18,691 bases of DNA from contig JAYMGJ010000057.1 in NCBI GenBank assembly GCA_037178675.1, positions 1 to 18,691 of the forward strand, in the 5' to 3' direction. Positions within the stretch are counted from its first letter, which is position 1. Every line of letters begins with the position of its first letter. This document shows, one piece after another, positions 8,157-18,141 of the stretch. The position numbers and the translations under genes are program-made. Origin of the DNA: Scleroderma bovista (Eukaryota; Basidiomycota; Agaricomycetes; Boletales; Sclerodermataceae). The notes beneath the pieces were generated by a model that worked only from the letters and a program-made list of their open reading frames with translations, did not search any database and was not told the origin of the DNA.

Positions 8157-9699
8157 CTAAAATAAAAAATCCTTAGGGAGGAGCCCGAGGTTTGAGAGAC
8201 ACACCCGTATCCACTCCCTCCGGAGGTCCTTGTCATCCACCATTGTAATATACAACTCAATCACCGCTGCATCCATTCGAAATGCCTCTATCAATGCTGA
8301 CTTGACTTGTAGTGGGAGGTCACGGTCATGCTCTCGAAGTATCGCATAAGCACGTTGTTTCTGATCCATCCGCCTCTGCTCTGCAGCAACTGTTGAGGAG
8401 GATGTGATGACAGTCCCAAGATAAGCGAGCGAGCCTTGCACGCCAACTAGAGCAGATGAGGTTGAAGGCTCTTTATTCTTCTTCGACCGCTTCGAAGAAA
8501 CCACGGATGAGTCACTCATAGGAGGGAGCGCATGGAGTGCAGCTTGTGCTGACAGTATTTGTGGTCGATCCTCGAAGGTTTCAGAAACATCCTCCACACA
8601 CGAGCGCTTCCTACTTGATGGAGCAGAACTCGAAGTTGATGGTACAAAGGAAATAGGTGGTGTGGCTGAGTATGACATGGCGAATGGGGACAGTCCAGGG
8701 GAAACTGGCGCATAGGTTGGGAAATCAGCACGGTTGAATGCTGTTGGCACTTTTTTGTTGATTATTTCACCGCTCCTGTTGTCTCCTGTGCTGCTGGTAC
8801 CCCCTGCTATTGGAGGATCTACAAACCAGAATGGAGCGGTGTCGGAGGGAGCTGGGGTAACAATGGGATTGCTGAAGTACGACAATGAGTATTGATAGGT
8901 AAGTTCAAGCCAAGAGTACCGTTACCTGTTGTCACTTGTTGCAGTGGAGTTAGGTATGGAGGAGTCGGGGGGCACCGGTACAGAGTGACTGTCACTCATT
9001 GCAGCATAGTGGCTGGCAGGTGAGGGGGGGGCTTGCACAGCATGCCCTATGGTAGCAGGATTGTACGCCCGGTGGCCGGCAGGTGGGGGGGGGGGTTGCA
9101 CAATTTCGACATTCCCTGCAGTGGTAGTGGCGGCAGGATTGTAAGCGCGGCTGCCTCTTGCAAAGTCATTTGGCAACAAAGTCTCCATGGCCGCATAGAA
9201 GGGCCATCAGCTATTTTTAAATCCCTGCATCCCTGTGCCTCTTGCCTATCGTCAAAAGCAGATGGTTAGCTCATGTAAGACATAAAGGGATGCACGTACC
9301 TTCAGCCAATCACTCCATACCTTTTCAGCACCAGTACCGACGATATTTGCCCCACGTTCATTATCCCAGTGTACTCCTGACAGCTGGCGCCAATCATTGA
9401 TGAGCTTGTAGGTAGTTTTGAGCTAGTTTTGAGATATGATCAGTTGAACTTGACTGCGACAAATCATATTGATTACATACTGTACCATACTTGCCTTTGC
9501 ACGATTTGGCACTCTTGATGGTACTTGGGGGTGGCTGGGTGACTCGTGCCAAATGGGCAGCAGCAGCAGTCCAGGTGGCTTGCCTAAACGACCCGTCTCC
9601 CATCCTGCCCGATTGCCTCTGGCTGATAAGGAAAGCCAGGAGATCATGTTCTTCTGGACGCGACCATTGAGCATTAGGGGGTCAGTAAACTTGTGACAT
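8157..9699 (-). pseudogene. Myb/SANT-like accessory protein of the Harbinger element, two in-frame TGA codons
   Basis: Exons: 9699-9481, 9422-9300, 9245-8926 and 8871-8157, with GT-AG introns of 58, 54 and 54 nt and consistent phases (459 codons with the stop). The N-terminal third is a Myb/SANT-like DNA-binding domain: QWSRPEEHDLLAFLISQR, then QATWTAAAAHLA, SAKSCKGKYGTLKTTYKLI, SGVHWDNERGANI and KVWSDWLK. The middle is Pro/Ala-rich with a repeated RAYNPA. The C-terminal part has a basic SSKRSKKNK stretch, a likely nuclear signal, and a helical end (MDQKQRAYAILREHDRD onward). In PIF/Harbinger elements this protein helps the transposase enter the nucleus and bind the ends. TGA codons at 9684-9682 (sixth codon) and 9209-9207 (in FKNS-WPFYAAME) break it. 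The start at 9699 is tentative because the first TGA follows so closely. Confidence 0.85.
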
Positions 9700-9854
9700 C
9701 TCTTGAGTTACTAATTCCAAGCAGGATTGACCGATGAGGTTGGCGAGAGCAGCGATAATCGGAAGGAGAGTCTCTAATGGGTCAGTAGACATGACTGTCG
9801 GAGACGAAGAGTATACGAACTCCGCTGCACGGCTTGTTAAGTTAACAAATAATT

Positions 9855-9906
9855 CAAAATATTACCAGCAGGAAGCGACAGTAAGCGAAGACTACCGTAC
9901 GGGCTC
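9855..9906 (-). repeat. Harbinger right terminal inverted repeat
   Basis: Reverse complement of 5327-5378 with 51 of 52 positions identical. It is followed directly by the TTA duplication at 9907. Confidence 0.92.
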
Positions 9907-9909
9907 TTA

Positions 9910-10177
9910 CGTAAACGTTCAAGCTTTTACGATCAATCACCTTTGCAAAATGTTGGAATATGTAGTCTGAAAAGGTAGATTACGAGGCTTTTTACAACAT
10001 GTATAATGGTTGTAAAAGTATTCCCGACATCCTATGTGATTGTGAATACGTATGAAATAGGCGTTTCAAGGAGTGAAAGCGGAGGAAAAGAAGACCGAAA
10101 AGCATCCGACTTTACCTTTCTAAAGGCGAGCACCCCTCATCACACCCTACGAGTCGCCGGTACTACTTCCTGTACTT
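9910..10177. other. spacer between the Harbinger element and OXR1
   Basis: AT-rich at first, then the 3' flank of the minus-strand OXR1 gene. An overlapping plus-strand open frame is antisense to OXR1. Nothing else was recognised. Confidence 0.5.
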
Positions 10178-12784
10178 TCACGCAGGTCCAACACCCCACA
10201 CTTCCAACCCCACGCACTCAAACGACACGTCTTTCGTTCCCGTTGCCGATGCCGACTGCGATGATGGTCGCGCACACAATGCAGGATTGTCAAACGTTGG
10301 ACATGGCGCTGACGAGCCGTCCAGAAGCGATGCCTCGATGTATAGACCATAGTGTCCATCACTGCACATTGGGGCGAGATCAGCACTGGCGTCGCCATCG
10401 GTACAGAGGAATGCGTACCCTCCTCCAAAAGAGATAAATTCGGGCTCGCACAGCACCACATAGTCGTTCTTGCCCGTCCAGTTGTACACCTCAAGCGGCG
10501 AAGACGCGTCTGGGCGGTGTCGCCAGAGAAAGCTGAAGAAAACACCAACATGATCCCGAGCACATCCTTGGAAAGAAACTGACACTCACGCCTCCCCGGT
10601 ACCATAATACCCCCCTCGTCCTCTTTCAATGCCCTCCCCGACCCAAGCGCCAAACACGCCATCCAAGCTATCCTTCACTACGACAATCGCACCTTTGGGC
10701 GGGTTCGGCTCCGATGCACTCGGTATGCGCGGCTGGCATCGCGCGCACAGAGTATTCAGTGAGATGCCATGTTGGTCGAGAGAGTAGAGAAGCGTCCACG
10801 TCCGGGTGAGACGCACGAGCGCGGGGAGGTGCGGCCGGATCTGCGTCGCGAAAAAAATAGGTGTAAGTACAGCCCATCCCGCGCGGATCATGAGTTCCGT
10901 TCCAGAACGACATACCTCGTTCGCAAGCTCTTCAGTGAGCACCTCCGCAGTGCCCTCGCGCCGCCCGCACAGATTCACACCCTTCCGCTTCACTTTCATC
11001 TTTGTTCCTCCAGCTGGACCGTCCCCTGCACTCTTAGTGTTCGTGTTCTTGGACATGCCCCCGGCCCCGGGGACGGGAACGGGATCAGCCCCGTTCGCTA
11101 TGCCAGGCCCATCTACATATCCGGCGCGACCTCCATCGAACGCAAATTCACCACCGAGACCAACGACATCCACAGTCCCCCTCCCCCTCTCCCTTGAGAG
11201 CGTATCCGAGAACCCCTTGTCCCAATTCCGGTCACCCGTGAACCCCGGCGCACCAGTCGGCGGGATGAACAGAGTCGATGCGAACGGCGATCCATGCGTG
11301 ATCAGGCTCGAGGGGGAAAATGCCGAGGACGACGGCATACCAGAGGAATCTGACGAATGCAAGAAGTTGCTCGAGTGGGAAGGAAGAGAGGACGACGTGA
11401 TCCCCGGTGTCGATGGAGTGGACGACGACAACGTGGTGCTGCGCGAGTGTCTGGGCGTCCCCGAGAGGAAGGCAGATACCAAGGTTGAAGAGAGCCTTGA
11501 CAACGTTCCATGGTGTGCGGGCGGCCACGTCGGTTGATGTGCATGTTCCTTTCCCTTTTCCCGCCCTCCGTGATGGCCTTGCGGTTTATCGTCCTCTTGT
11601 TCCTGCACAATTGCCAACGGCAGTGATACCTCTGACGCGCTAGGAGAGGAGAGGGAAGGTGGGGTTGCAGTGGCACTCAAGTGTGGCGGGAGCGGTGCGC
11701 CAGTGCGTGGGAGCCCAGTCAGACTGCTCACGCTCAGTTTTTTGCGCACCGGAGGAACATCAGTTGGTTTTTCGTATGGATTTAAGCATGTATGCTTGGA
11801 TGTATGCGTGTGGTGGGTATGATGCTGGGACGAGGGACGTGGATGCGTGTGATGGATATGTGTAGAGGTATGAGATTGCGGCGAAATATCGAGCTCAGAA
11901 GCGAGTGCCTCTGCTATCGACTCATGATGAAAATCTGGCATGTCGGGTGGATGCAGTGGCGGTGAAGATTGGAACGGTACAGGAGACCGTTGGCGCGGAG
12001 TATGTGTAGCTGACGTCGGTGCCAATGAGGAGGTAGATGGGGGAAGCGGTGGAGACAATGTTTGCGCCCGTAGCTCAGCGTCTTCGTCCAGTAAATCTGT
12101 CACCGTCGGTGCGTGCGAGGATTGTTCGGAGAGTGGATGATCAACCTGTGCCTGCATAGCCAAGAAATACATCGGATCATCCTGATGTTCCAACAACTCA
12201 TCTAGCACATCCTTCCTGCTCCGCTCAGACGCAGCCCTCGCACTCGTCGTAAACTGTCCAAAATAATCCAGACTCGTATTCCCTGTCTTCGTTGGTCCCA
12301 CCACTAAACTCGTCACAGGAGCCTGAGTCGTCGATGCCATGGTAGGCGTCGCAGAACCAGAAGAGGCCAATGGGTCTTGGCTAGGGGGCACAGACACGAA
12401 TGGGCCAAAATCGGAATCAGAAGAACTGCTTTCAGTATGTTTGCGGCGGTGCTGACATGGCTTTATTTTTGCTTGTTCATGACTGGTTTGTGTTGGTGTG
12501 CCCGGCGGTGTCGCAGGCATAAAGAGCGACGCAAATCGATCGATGTCGGATTCATCTAGGTGGTGCCGGGGTGGAGGAGGAGGCGTCTGAGGTTGGTCTT
12601 CAAATCTGGCTATTGATCGCGGAGATGGCCTGTGAGAGGTGGGCCGGGTGGAAGGCGTTGGGTGGGGTGTGTTGGAAGAAGAGGATGCCAGCGATGGCGG
12701 CGAAGAAATGGGAGCGTCCAGATCGATGAGAGGGGGGATTGACGACGGTAGTAATGGTGGTGGTGGTGGTCGCGATGGAGGCAT
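10178..12784 (-). CDS. OXR1: Oxidation resistance protein 1-like, TLDc domain, 805 aa
   Basis: Exons: 12784-10916, 10840-10590, 10532-10419 and 10361-10178, with introns of 75, 57 and 57 nt (GTATGT, GTGAGT and GTACGC donors). The first 600 residues are largely disordered and Pro/Ser/Thr-rich, with one conserved-looking block at about 172-212 (SLDYFGQFTTSARAASERSR, then DELLEHQDDPMYFLAM). The TLDc domain fills the C-terminus from about residue 615: LTEELANE-IRPHLPALVRL, TWTLLYSLDQHGISLNTL, AIVVVKDSLDGVFGAWV, YYGTGEAFLWR, WTGKNDYVVLCEPEFISFGGG, DGHYGLYIEASLLDGSSAPC, CVGLEVWGV. TLDc proteins protect against oxidative stress, and yeast Oxr1 promotes V-ATPase disassembly. Yeast Oxr1 is only about 270 aa, so the long N-terminus is a basidiomycete-type extension. 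The first and third introns are multiples of three without stops, so unspliced RNA stays open there. Confidence 0.93.
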
Positions 12785-12846
12785 GTCGAGTTGATAAATG
12801 GTACCAATGCCACAGGAGGTGAGATCCTTATGAGATGGTTATAGCT

Positions 12847-13209
12847 TCAGTCCTTGTAGCCACGTCGGTATTGTCCGCGAATACTAAATCGATATATGAT
12901 ATCTCTACGATCAGATATATGGATTCTTACCTGATAGTCCTTGGCTTGGCGAGCAGGGGTGCGATGGTCACAACGAAACCATTCGAAAGGTGCACGTCAA
13001 GTCGTAAGCTGGAATAAACACGTTTTCAGACACACATGGAAGCGGGAATGCATCAGGAGGATGGTGAACGCGTGGACATCGGCACAAGTGACACATCGTT
13101 TGGGATGCCAATAGCGGAGACATCAACGACGCAGAATACGACACTTACCTGAATTCCGTCTCTAGTTTCCTGGCGCGCTCGCAGTCGTCAGAGGAATTGC
13201 TATGTCGTA
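12847..13209 (-). other. possible small exons of an unrecognised gene
   Basis: Three stretches on the minus strand (13209-13149, 13008-12931, 12883-12847) are bounded by good GT-AG signals, have matching phases and read open to a TGA at 12847. They would encode a tail such as RHSNSSDDCERARK...LDVHLSNGFVVTIAPLLAK...RGQYRRGYKD. The middle intron is 140 nt and I could not find an upstream exon in phase or a start. It could be a short gene, untranslated exons, or chance. Confidence 0.22.
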
Positions 13210-13499
13210 CTACCATAGTCGGACCATAGCAGCGGTCATTAGCAGTAAGTACTCACGGTGGGTTCGTCAACTATGATTTCTGCACTGGTGAAGATACTTA
13301 GAGTGGCTCTCAACAGCCCTAGAAGATTGATTATGGTACCGTTTGTATGAGTCCAAGCTCGAGTGTGATTTGTAAATCGACAAGGCGCAACAAGTCTACA
13401 TATTTTATGCACAGCCACAGCCACAGCGATGAAGTTCCATAAATAAAATTATAGCCATACAGTAAAACATAAAAACATAGTTTGTCCAACACAAGCGAC
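13210..13499. other. spacer 3' of the decayed transferase-like gene
   Basis: AT-rich, with a short GCCACA repeat near 13411-13428. A minus-strand frame (INLLGLLRATLSIF) is hydrophobic but has no phase-consistent partner exons. No gene is called. Confidence 0.4.
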
Positions 13500-14960
13500 T
13501 CACAAGAATCGATTGCTGCGCATGTCCATCCCATTTTCCATCCTCAGCATCTCCACATTGGACGACAGACTCGAAAACTATTCAAACATTGCACGCGTCA
13601 GCGGCCGCTCCAGTAAAACTTAATGGAGAAACCCTTACCCCATTGCCCACGAATACTTCCGACTTTTTGGCGATGGCCATGTCCACAGCCATCCCATGTA
13701 GTGCTGAGCCGCATCCACCTGCAGATCAGCACTGCTCACCACGTCCTCCCATCCATCCTCTTCAAGTGCGCTCTTGAACTCCTCCAACATCCACGCCTAC
13801 TCATTTGACAACACATACACCCGTCTCAGCATTTCGCTGCACTGTGTATGGTGCTCCCTTCTCACCGTCCTCAGCCACACCACAACATGCTCTGTTGTTG
13901 GCAGACAATGCACCAGGCAATACTCCTCCTTGATCGCGATGTTGTCCACATAGAATGGGGTGCAGAAGTGGCATAGATGTGTTTTGCCGTGTCAGGCTGG
14001 AGGAGTGCAAAGTTGTGTGCTATGGTGGACTGGACGAGGGTGACCACACGAATTCAGTCAGAGTGGGGGAAGACATGAAGGATTCCCATAGAAATAGGAT
14101 CTGTGGTCCTCCAAACAGGCTATATATGAAGGTGTTAGCATAAGTGACAGCAGGAAAGACAGGGCATACAATCCATTGAACAGGTCATATGCAGTGGAAT
14201 CAACCTTTCCTGAACAGAGACAAGTTGCTGTGACCACCAATCAATGATGATGACACCTCCATTCATGCCATGCAGTATGTCTGCAGGGCTCAGGACTTAT
14301 GGCTGGACGCCCGGTCCATTGCCTCGTAGAATTCAGCACTGACTGCCATGGGCGATTGTGATCCTTTGGGCATCGACCCGCCTGCAGTTGGACTGGATAT
14401 GATTGCATTGAGAGGAATGTGCGCCGGACATGGTGCAAAGTCTTGGACTGCCCACAGCAGGAATATACATGACCAGATATAGTCTCCAAAGACGAATGTC
14501 ATGTTTGACACATGTGCGAGGTATGACATGAGGAGACTAGGGACAGCAGATGCTGGGGTTCATGGTCAGTCACTAAATCAGCAAACAACGGAAGGAACAC
14601 ACACGCTTCCTGGAGCATGTTGAGACCATGTTTCCAGACACGTCCTGGAAAATGGGGTAGCAAGGGTAATGATGGTGGACCCCATCAACGGAGGAGCGAA
14701 TATGGGGTGTAGTTGGCAGTCTCTGCTCGAAGGTACAGATGTCGTGGTAGGTAGGAGGGATTCCCTGGAGCAGGATGGTGGCAAGAAAGCAGAAGAGAAA
14801 GTTGCGGGCAGTGAACAGTCTCCAAAACCACGCATGGCACAGTGGGCAGCGGATGCGAGGCGGTTGTTCTGGGCGGGAGGAAGAGTAAAGCAGACGGGGG
14901 CCAACGGTCGAGAAGACCGTGTAGTGGGCCTTTGCCAGGCAAGAATCTGCGGGGTACCCA
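13500..14960 (-). pseudogene. decayed O-fucosyltransferase-like gene (basidiomycete type)
   Basis: Fragments in order on the minus strand: a short cytosolic part and a signal anchor (TARNFLFCFLATILLQG near 14800), a stem (TYHDICTFEQRLP), then HFPGRVWKHGLNMLQEA spliced to LLMSYLAHVSNMTFVFGDYI, AHIPLNAIISSPTAGG near 14390, LFGGPQILFLWESF, RVYVLSNE, DLQVD, VDMAIAKKSEVFVGNG, and the last exon 13577-13500 ending SLSSNVEMLRM...RSNRFL-stop. I recognise this order from a basidiomycete type II membrane protein whose C-terminal GNGFSSL motif resembles O-fucosyltransferases. The family name is from memory. Decay: a TAG at 13799-13797, and frame jumps near 14660, 14300, 14040, 13960 and 13692 that I could not resolve as introns. 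Good introns remain at 13638-13578 and one ending GTTTGGAGG-side near 14120. No start codon was found in frame near 14960. Confidence 0.6.
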
Positions 14961-15288
14961 GCCCACTAGCGATTTCGTGACGCGTAGGAAAGAGCGACAG
15001 ACCGGCTTGCACGCTGGCTATGAGGTGTTCGAGAACTCCTTCATGTGAACGTCTCAATTGTTGAAGCGCGAGCTTTGTCGTAGCGTAGTCGGCCGTAACA
15101 TCAGCTCATTTCATTTCGACATGGGCTTCAAGTTCAAACACGACAACATTAAGCAGCCTGGGACAGGTCCTTGACAACGGGAGCAATGTTGCCAATGCTC
15201 TCCGGCGGCATCTGTCCTCAACCATTTTCACGGACTGCGGCGTCGAGCAGAGACTGCGAACGCGTATAACGACAGCGAACACTCTGGC
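14961..15288. other. divergent spacer
   Basis: Lies between the 5' side of the decayed minus-strand gene and the start of the plus-strand membrane-protein gene. A small frame at 15120 (MGFKFKHDNIKQPG) closes after 17 codons. No clear TATA box was seen. Confidence 0.4.
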
Positions 15289-16350
15289 ATGTCGACGGTA
15301 AGTGGCAAGGACGCGTCGACGCGATTAGCGACTGACCATCGGTGCAGGAGTCTTCCACAGACGCACCCATTGCAACGGACTTGACCAGTGCGATTGGTAC
15401 TGCACCGACAGAATCAACCAACGATGCACTGCCGACCTCTTTGTCGCTCCCCACGCCCATAGTCACACCCGTCATACCAACAACCACCCGTTCTAGCACA
15501 CAGACAACGACAACCATTGTGAATACATCCACATCCACATCGTCAATCTCGACCAGCACCACTCCCCCGCCGCCGACTTCGGTCACTTCGCCAACATCCA
15601 CATCATGGACACCCACTATGCCTCCTGGCATACCCACAACGATCACTTCATCATATATCACCATCATAGATGGCTCGACATACACCGTACGTTCTATACG
15701 CATATACGCGCATATGTGCCATATTCACTCGCTACTCACAGACCCAAAGCCTCATCCAAAGCATAATCCCCACACAACCATCCACCACCTCCGACCATCG
15801 AGCCGCGATTATAGCCGGCGCAGCAGCAGGCGCAGCACTCTTCATCATCATCCTGGTCGCCACCCTATTCTACTTCAGACGCAAGCATTTTAAGCGTCTG
15901 CGTATCCTGGACGCGATCACGTCGAGCAGGGACCAGGCTCGCAAGCGCGCAATGTTGCTTGCAGGTGAGGACCTTGACGATATCGACCTGTCACACCATC
16001 CTCCTGCGGATGGATATCGCGACTATGGGACACCCTGGGATGCCGGGAGCCCACAGGGGAGCATCAGCGACCGCTCGTTTATCCCACACGGATTCGGATT
16101 CCACTCCGGACATGGACCATCCCCAAGTCCTTCGATCGGCCGAAGCTCTGATCTGCTCACACCGACACTCCATCAGTCTCGCCGGTCAGAAATGGGCCCG
16201 CTCTTCCAGGAAGACCCCCCGGACGAGCGGAGTAGACTCGTCGATCCACTTCTTCACAGTCCGGAAGCCGACCTGAGCAGGATTGTGGATGATGTCATGG
16301 GTCCATCTCTCCCCTCTAAACAACTGGAACATCAACCAACCGTGTCTTAG
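15289..16350 (+). CDS. Ser/Thr-rich single-pass membrane protein, 318 aa
   Basis: Exons: 15289-15297 (only MST), 15348-15686 and 15742-16350; introns of 50 nt (CTGAC branch site) and 55 nt. Residues 4 to about 145 are an extracellular-type Ser/Thr/Pro stretch, including runs such as TSTSTSSISTSTTPPPP, likely O-glycosylated. One hydrophobic helix follows at about 150-172 (AAIIAGAAAGAALFIIILVA), stopped by FRRKHFKRLR. The cytosolic tail of about 140 residues is polar, with LAGEDLDDIDL and many Pro/Ser/Gly. This layout, without a cleaved signal peptide, is common in basidiomycete proteins loosely resembling fungal wall-stress sensors, but I see no WSC or other named domain. The 9-nt first exon is the weakest point; transcription may begin further upstream with a different start. 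The 3' end overlaps the convergent gene by 35 nt. Confidence 0.75.
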
Positions 16351-17308
16351 GCATCTTCTCCAGCTCTTCAACGTCCTGGATGAGTAAACGGACAGCCTCA
16401 CCTAAATAAAAAGTACAAAGCATTACTCTAGTGAGCGTACTTGAATCGGTGTGTCGTGAACTCGTCGTTCTTACTTACCAATATTTATTACTAGACTTGT
16501 TGTATTCAGTGTAATAGCTTCAAGGAACTTGTAGTCAACCATGTGACCAGTCGTAGTCTGAAGCGTGACATTTGGCAATTGTGCGACACTACGTCCGGTC
16601 TGACCACCTTTGACTGACTCGGGGGATGACTGGCAGTGGCAGTGGTGTAAGTACCCCTACTTTTTCCAGTCACCACCACGGGCTGCGAATCCATCTTGAT
16701 CTGTTTTCACGATGAATGTCCACTTCAATGAGGCACACCAGACGTTCGATTTTCCCGGGCAGATCCTCCTCATATTCAAAACAGGGCTTCAAGTCGAAGG
16801 TTATCTTTTTCTCGTGCTTGTCAAGGAACTTCCAGCGTGTCGTTAGTCTCCCAAAGCCAGACTCCAAGTTAGAGGAAGATAGTCGTTCCACTAAAATTAG
16901 AGATTGGAGTGAGCCAACTTTGTTGTTCTTGTCGTCGACAATAACCCAGTGTGATCCAATGACGCCTGGCTATTTCATCATATGCGATTCGCGGTACGCC
17001 ATTCTATGACGAGTTTTCCTTTATCAGGAGACCCATTGAACCTTCCGTGGATTCAAGTACGGCATGTCCTATGTGGGTGGGATATCTTTCGCCAGATTAG
17101 CGACAATGCCCGTCGTGCCTATAACGTCTTTTCGATCTGGGAGGGCAGGAATAGCCATTGATTGAGTGCGGTTATCAGCATCTGCCTGCAGTGATGAGTG
17201 GTTTCTATTTGAGATCTACGAATAATGTTTTACAGTTTTCGTGATATCCTTGTCGGTACCAAACATTGGTGAGGCTCGAAGCATAAGTACATTATTCCCC
17301 CAGCTCAT
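16316..17308 (-). CDS. hypothetical spliced gene, exon structure only partly resolved
   Basis: I do not recognise the protein. Good parts: exon 17308-17234 (start MSWGNNVLMLRASPMFGTDK), intron 17233-17186, exon from 17185 (ADADNRTQSMAIPALPDRK). Likely pieces follow: DMPYLNPRK, NGVPRIAYDEIARRHWITL, then a long frame VERLSSSNLESGFGRLTTRW through ITFDLKPCFEYEEDLPGK to CLIEVDIHREN at about 16709. The 3' part reads SSPESVKGGQTGRSVAQLP...HMVDYKFLEAITLNTTSLV, an intron near 16478-16400, and EAVRLLIQDVEELEKMPKT, stopping at 16316-16318. The join around 16640-16710 is unresolved, so this may be two genes or a damaged one. Codon pattern and regular introns argue it is a real coding locus. No membrane segment or signal peptide is evident. 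Confidence 0.42.
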
Positions 17309-17536
17309 CGAGAAACATTTTCTCCCCGCTTATCGGTGTCAAGACACACTTCACCGAGGCATCGTAGATTAAGTCACATTACAGATGTACATAGTCCTTT
17401 GGATGTATGTAAATGTCTATATGAGAGAATGGTGCATGAGTTGTATTGTCCAGCCACAGGGGCAAAGTGTTCAGTATTCCAACAGAGTTTCGGAGGGCAC
17501 CCGCAGGTTATGTAGTAGTAGTCTTCAAGGATAGCC
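17309..17536. other. spacer with a short open frame
   Basis: Between the secreted-protein stop and the hypothetical gene start. A minus-strand frame reading YDASVKCVLTPISGEKMFLD (about 17372-17297) could be a further 5' exon of the hypothetical gene, but I found no matching splice pair. Confidence 0.3.
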
Positions 17537-18052
17537 TTATGCAATCTTCACGGTGGCATTCAAATAGTCAATCACAGGCACGTAACTCGCCTGAAACCAG
17601 CCCACAGATTATGGTCCACCCGAAATAAGCAAGACCGAACTACTCACCCCAACCATGAAGAAGTCGATCACATTCAGTGACGCGGTGCCACTTTGGAATC
17701 CGGTTGGGACCGTGACGGTGTAGTTGGCATAGTACTGCCCCGAAACAGGGGTGTATGGACCCTGGTAAAGGATGCTCCCCATGGCCTGATTAGGGGGAAA
17801 GCATGTCCCGGTACAGTGCATGAGACCGATAACGATGGCAACAGTGTCGATGTTCTCAGGGTATCCCTAGAGCGGATGTGCAAGGGTATATTGAACAGAG
17901 AATGAACTACGTACCCCCATTCCTACTTGGACAATAAAGTTGCTTCCAGCCTTGAGGGTAGTGCCCGCAGGGGGTGCGAGGAGCTGAGCGGATTGGGCGA
18001 ACACAAGAGTGAGCCACGCAGTAAGGTAAACCAATGCCTTGACGAAGAACAT
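17537..18052 (-). CDS. small secreted protein, 136 aa
   Basis: Exons: 18052-17915, 17866-17648 and 17590-17537; introns of 48 and 57 nt, all in phase 0. The N-terminus MFFVKALVYLTAWLTLVFA is a clear signal peptide with cleavage likely before QSAQ. The mature protein reads AQLLAPPAGTTLKAGSNFIV, then TVAIVIGLMHCTGTCFPP, MGSILYQGPYTP, YANYTVTVPTGFQSGTASLN and a C-terminal LNATVKIA. This matches a basidiomycete family of small secreted beta-rich proteins of unknown role as I know it (APPAGT, VAIVIG, G-ILY-GPY, FTVTVP, G-A-LNV landmarks). Two Cys (CTGTC) and several N-glycosylation sequons (NYT, NAT) are visible. An ATG 30 nt upstream (18082) is in frame but would weaken the signal peptide. A TATA box lies about 82 bp upstream. 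The gene appears intact. Confidence 0.85.
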
Positions 18053-18133
18053 CCTGGACAGTGCAAGGTGCGATGGAGTCAAAACTGGGAGTGGGGATTG
18101 CTCTTTGAGGTGCTCCCAGGAGCTCCGAGCTTG

Positions 18134-18141
18134 TACTTATA
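18134..18141 (-). promoter_or_regulatory. TATA box of the secreted-protein gene
   Basis: TATAAGTA on the minus strand, 82 bp upstream of the ATG at 18052. Confidence 0.5.

Larger units (their letters stand above)
5327..9906. mobile_element. complete PIF/Harbinger DNA transposon, 4580 bp including a nested solo LTR
   Basis: The ends are inverted repeats of 52 bp with one mismatch, starting GAGCCCGTACGG. They are flanked by TTA on both sides (5324-5326 and 9907-9909), the 3-bp duplication typical of PIF/Harbinger. The element carries the two proteins of this superfamily, a DDE transposase (plus, 5409-8027) and a Myb/SANT-like DNA-binding protein (minus, 8157-9699), arranged convergently with about 130 bp between the stops. 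Without the nested LTR and one target copy it would be about 3.3 kb. Both genes are disrupted, so this copy is probably non-autonomous, although its ends look fit for mobilisation in trans. Confidence 0.92.

Noticed and set aside
9080..9096. A poly-G run as a possible quadruplex or phase-variable tract.
   Set aside because: It encod​es a proline run in the Myb-like gene, and a single homopolymer in a decayed transposon gene gives no evidence of regulation.
10806..11537. A 243-codon plus-strand open frame.
   Set aside because: It is antisense to the Pro/Ser-rich exon of OXR1, whose composition keeps the opposite strand open; no domain is seen.
14669..14980. A 103-codon plus-strand frame.
   Set aside because: The minus strand carries ordered motifs of the decayed transferase-like gene across the same bases.
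15218..15703. A 161-codon minus-strand frame rich in Val and Gly.
   Set aside because: It is the mirror of the Ser/Thr repeats of the plus-strand membrane protein, and the introns and helix support the plus strand.
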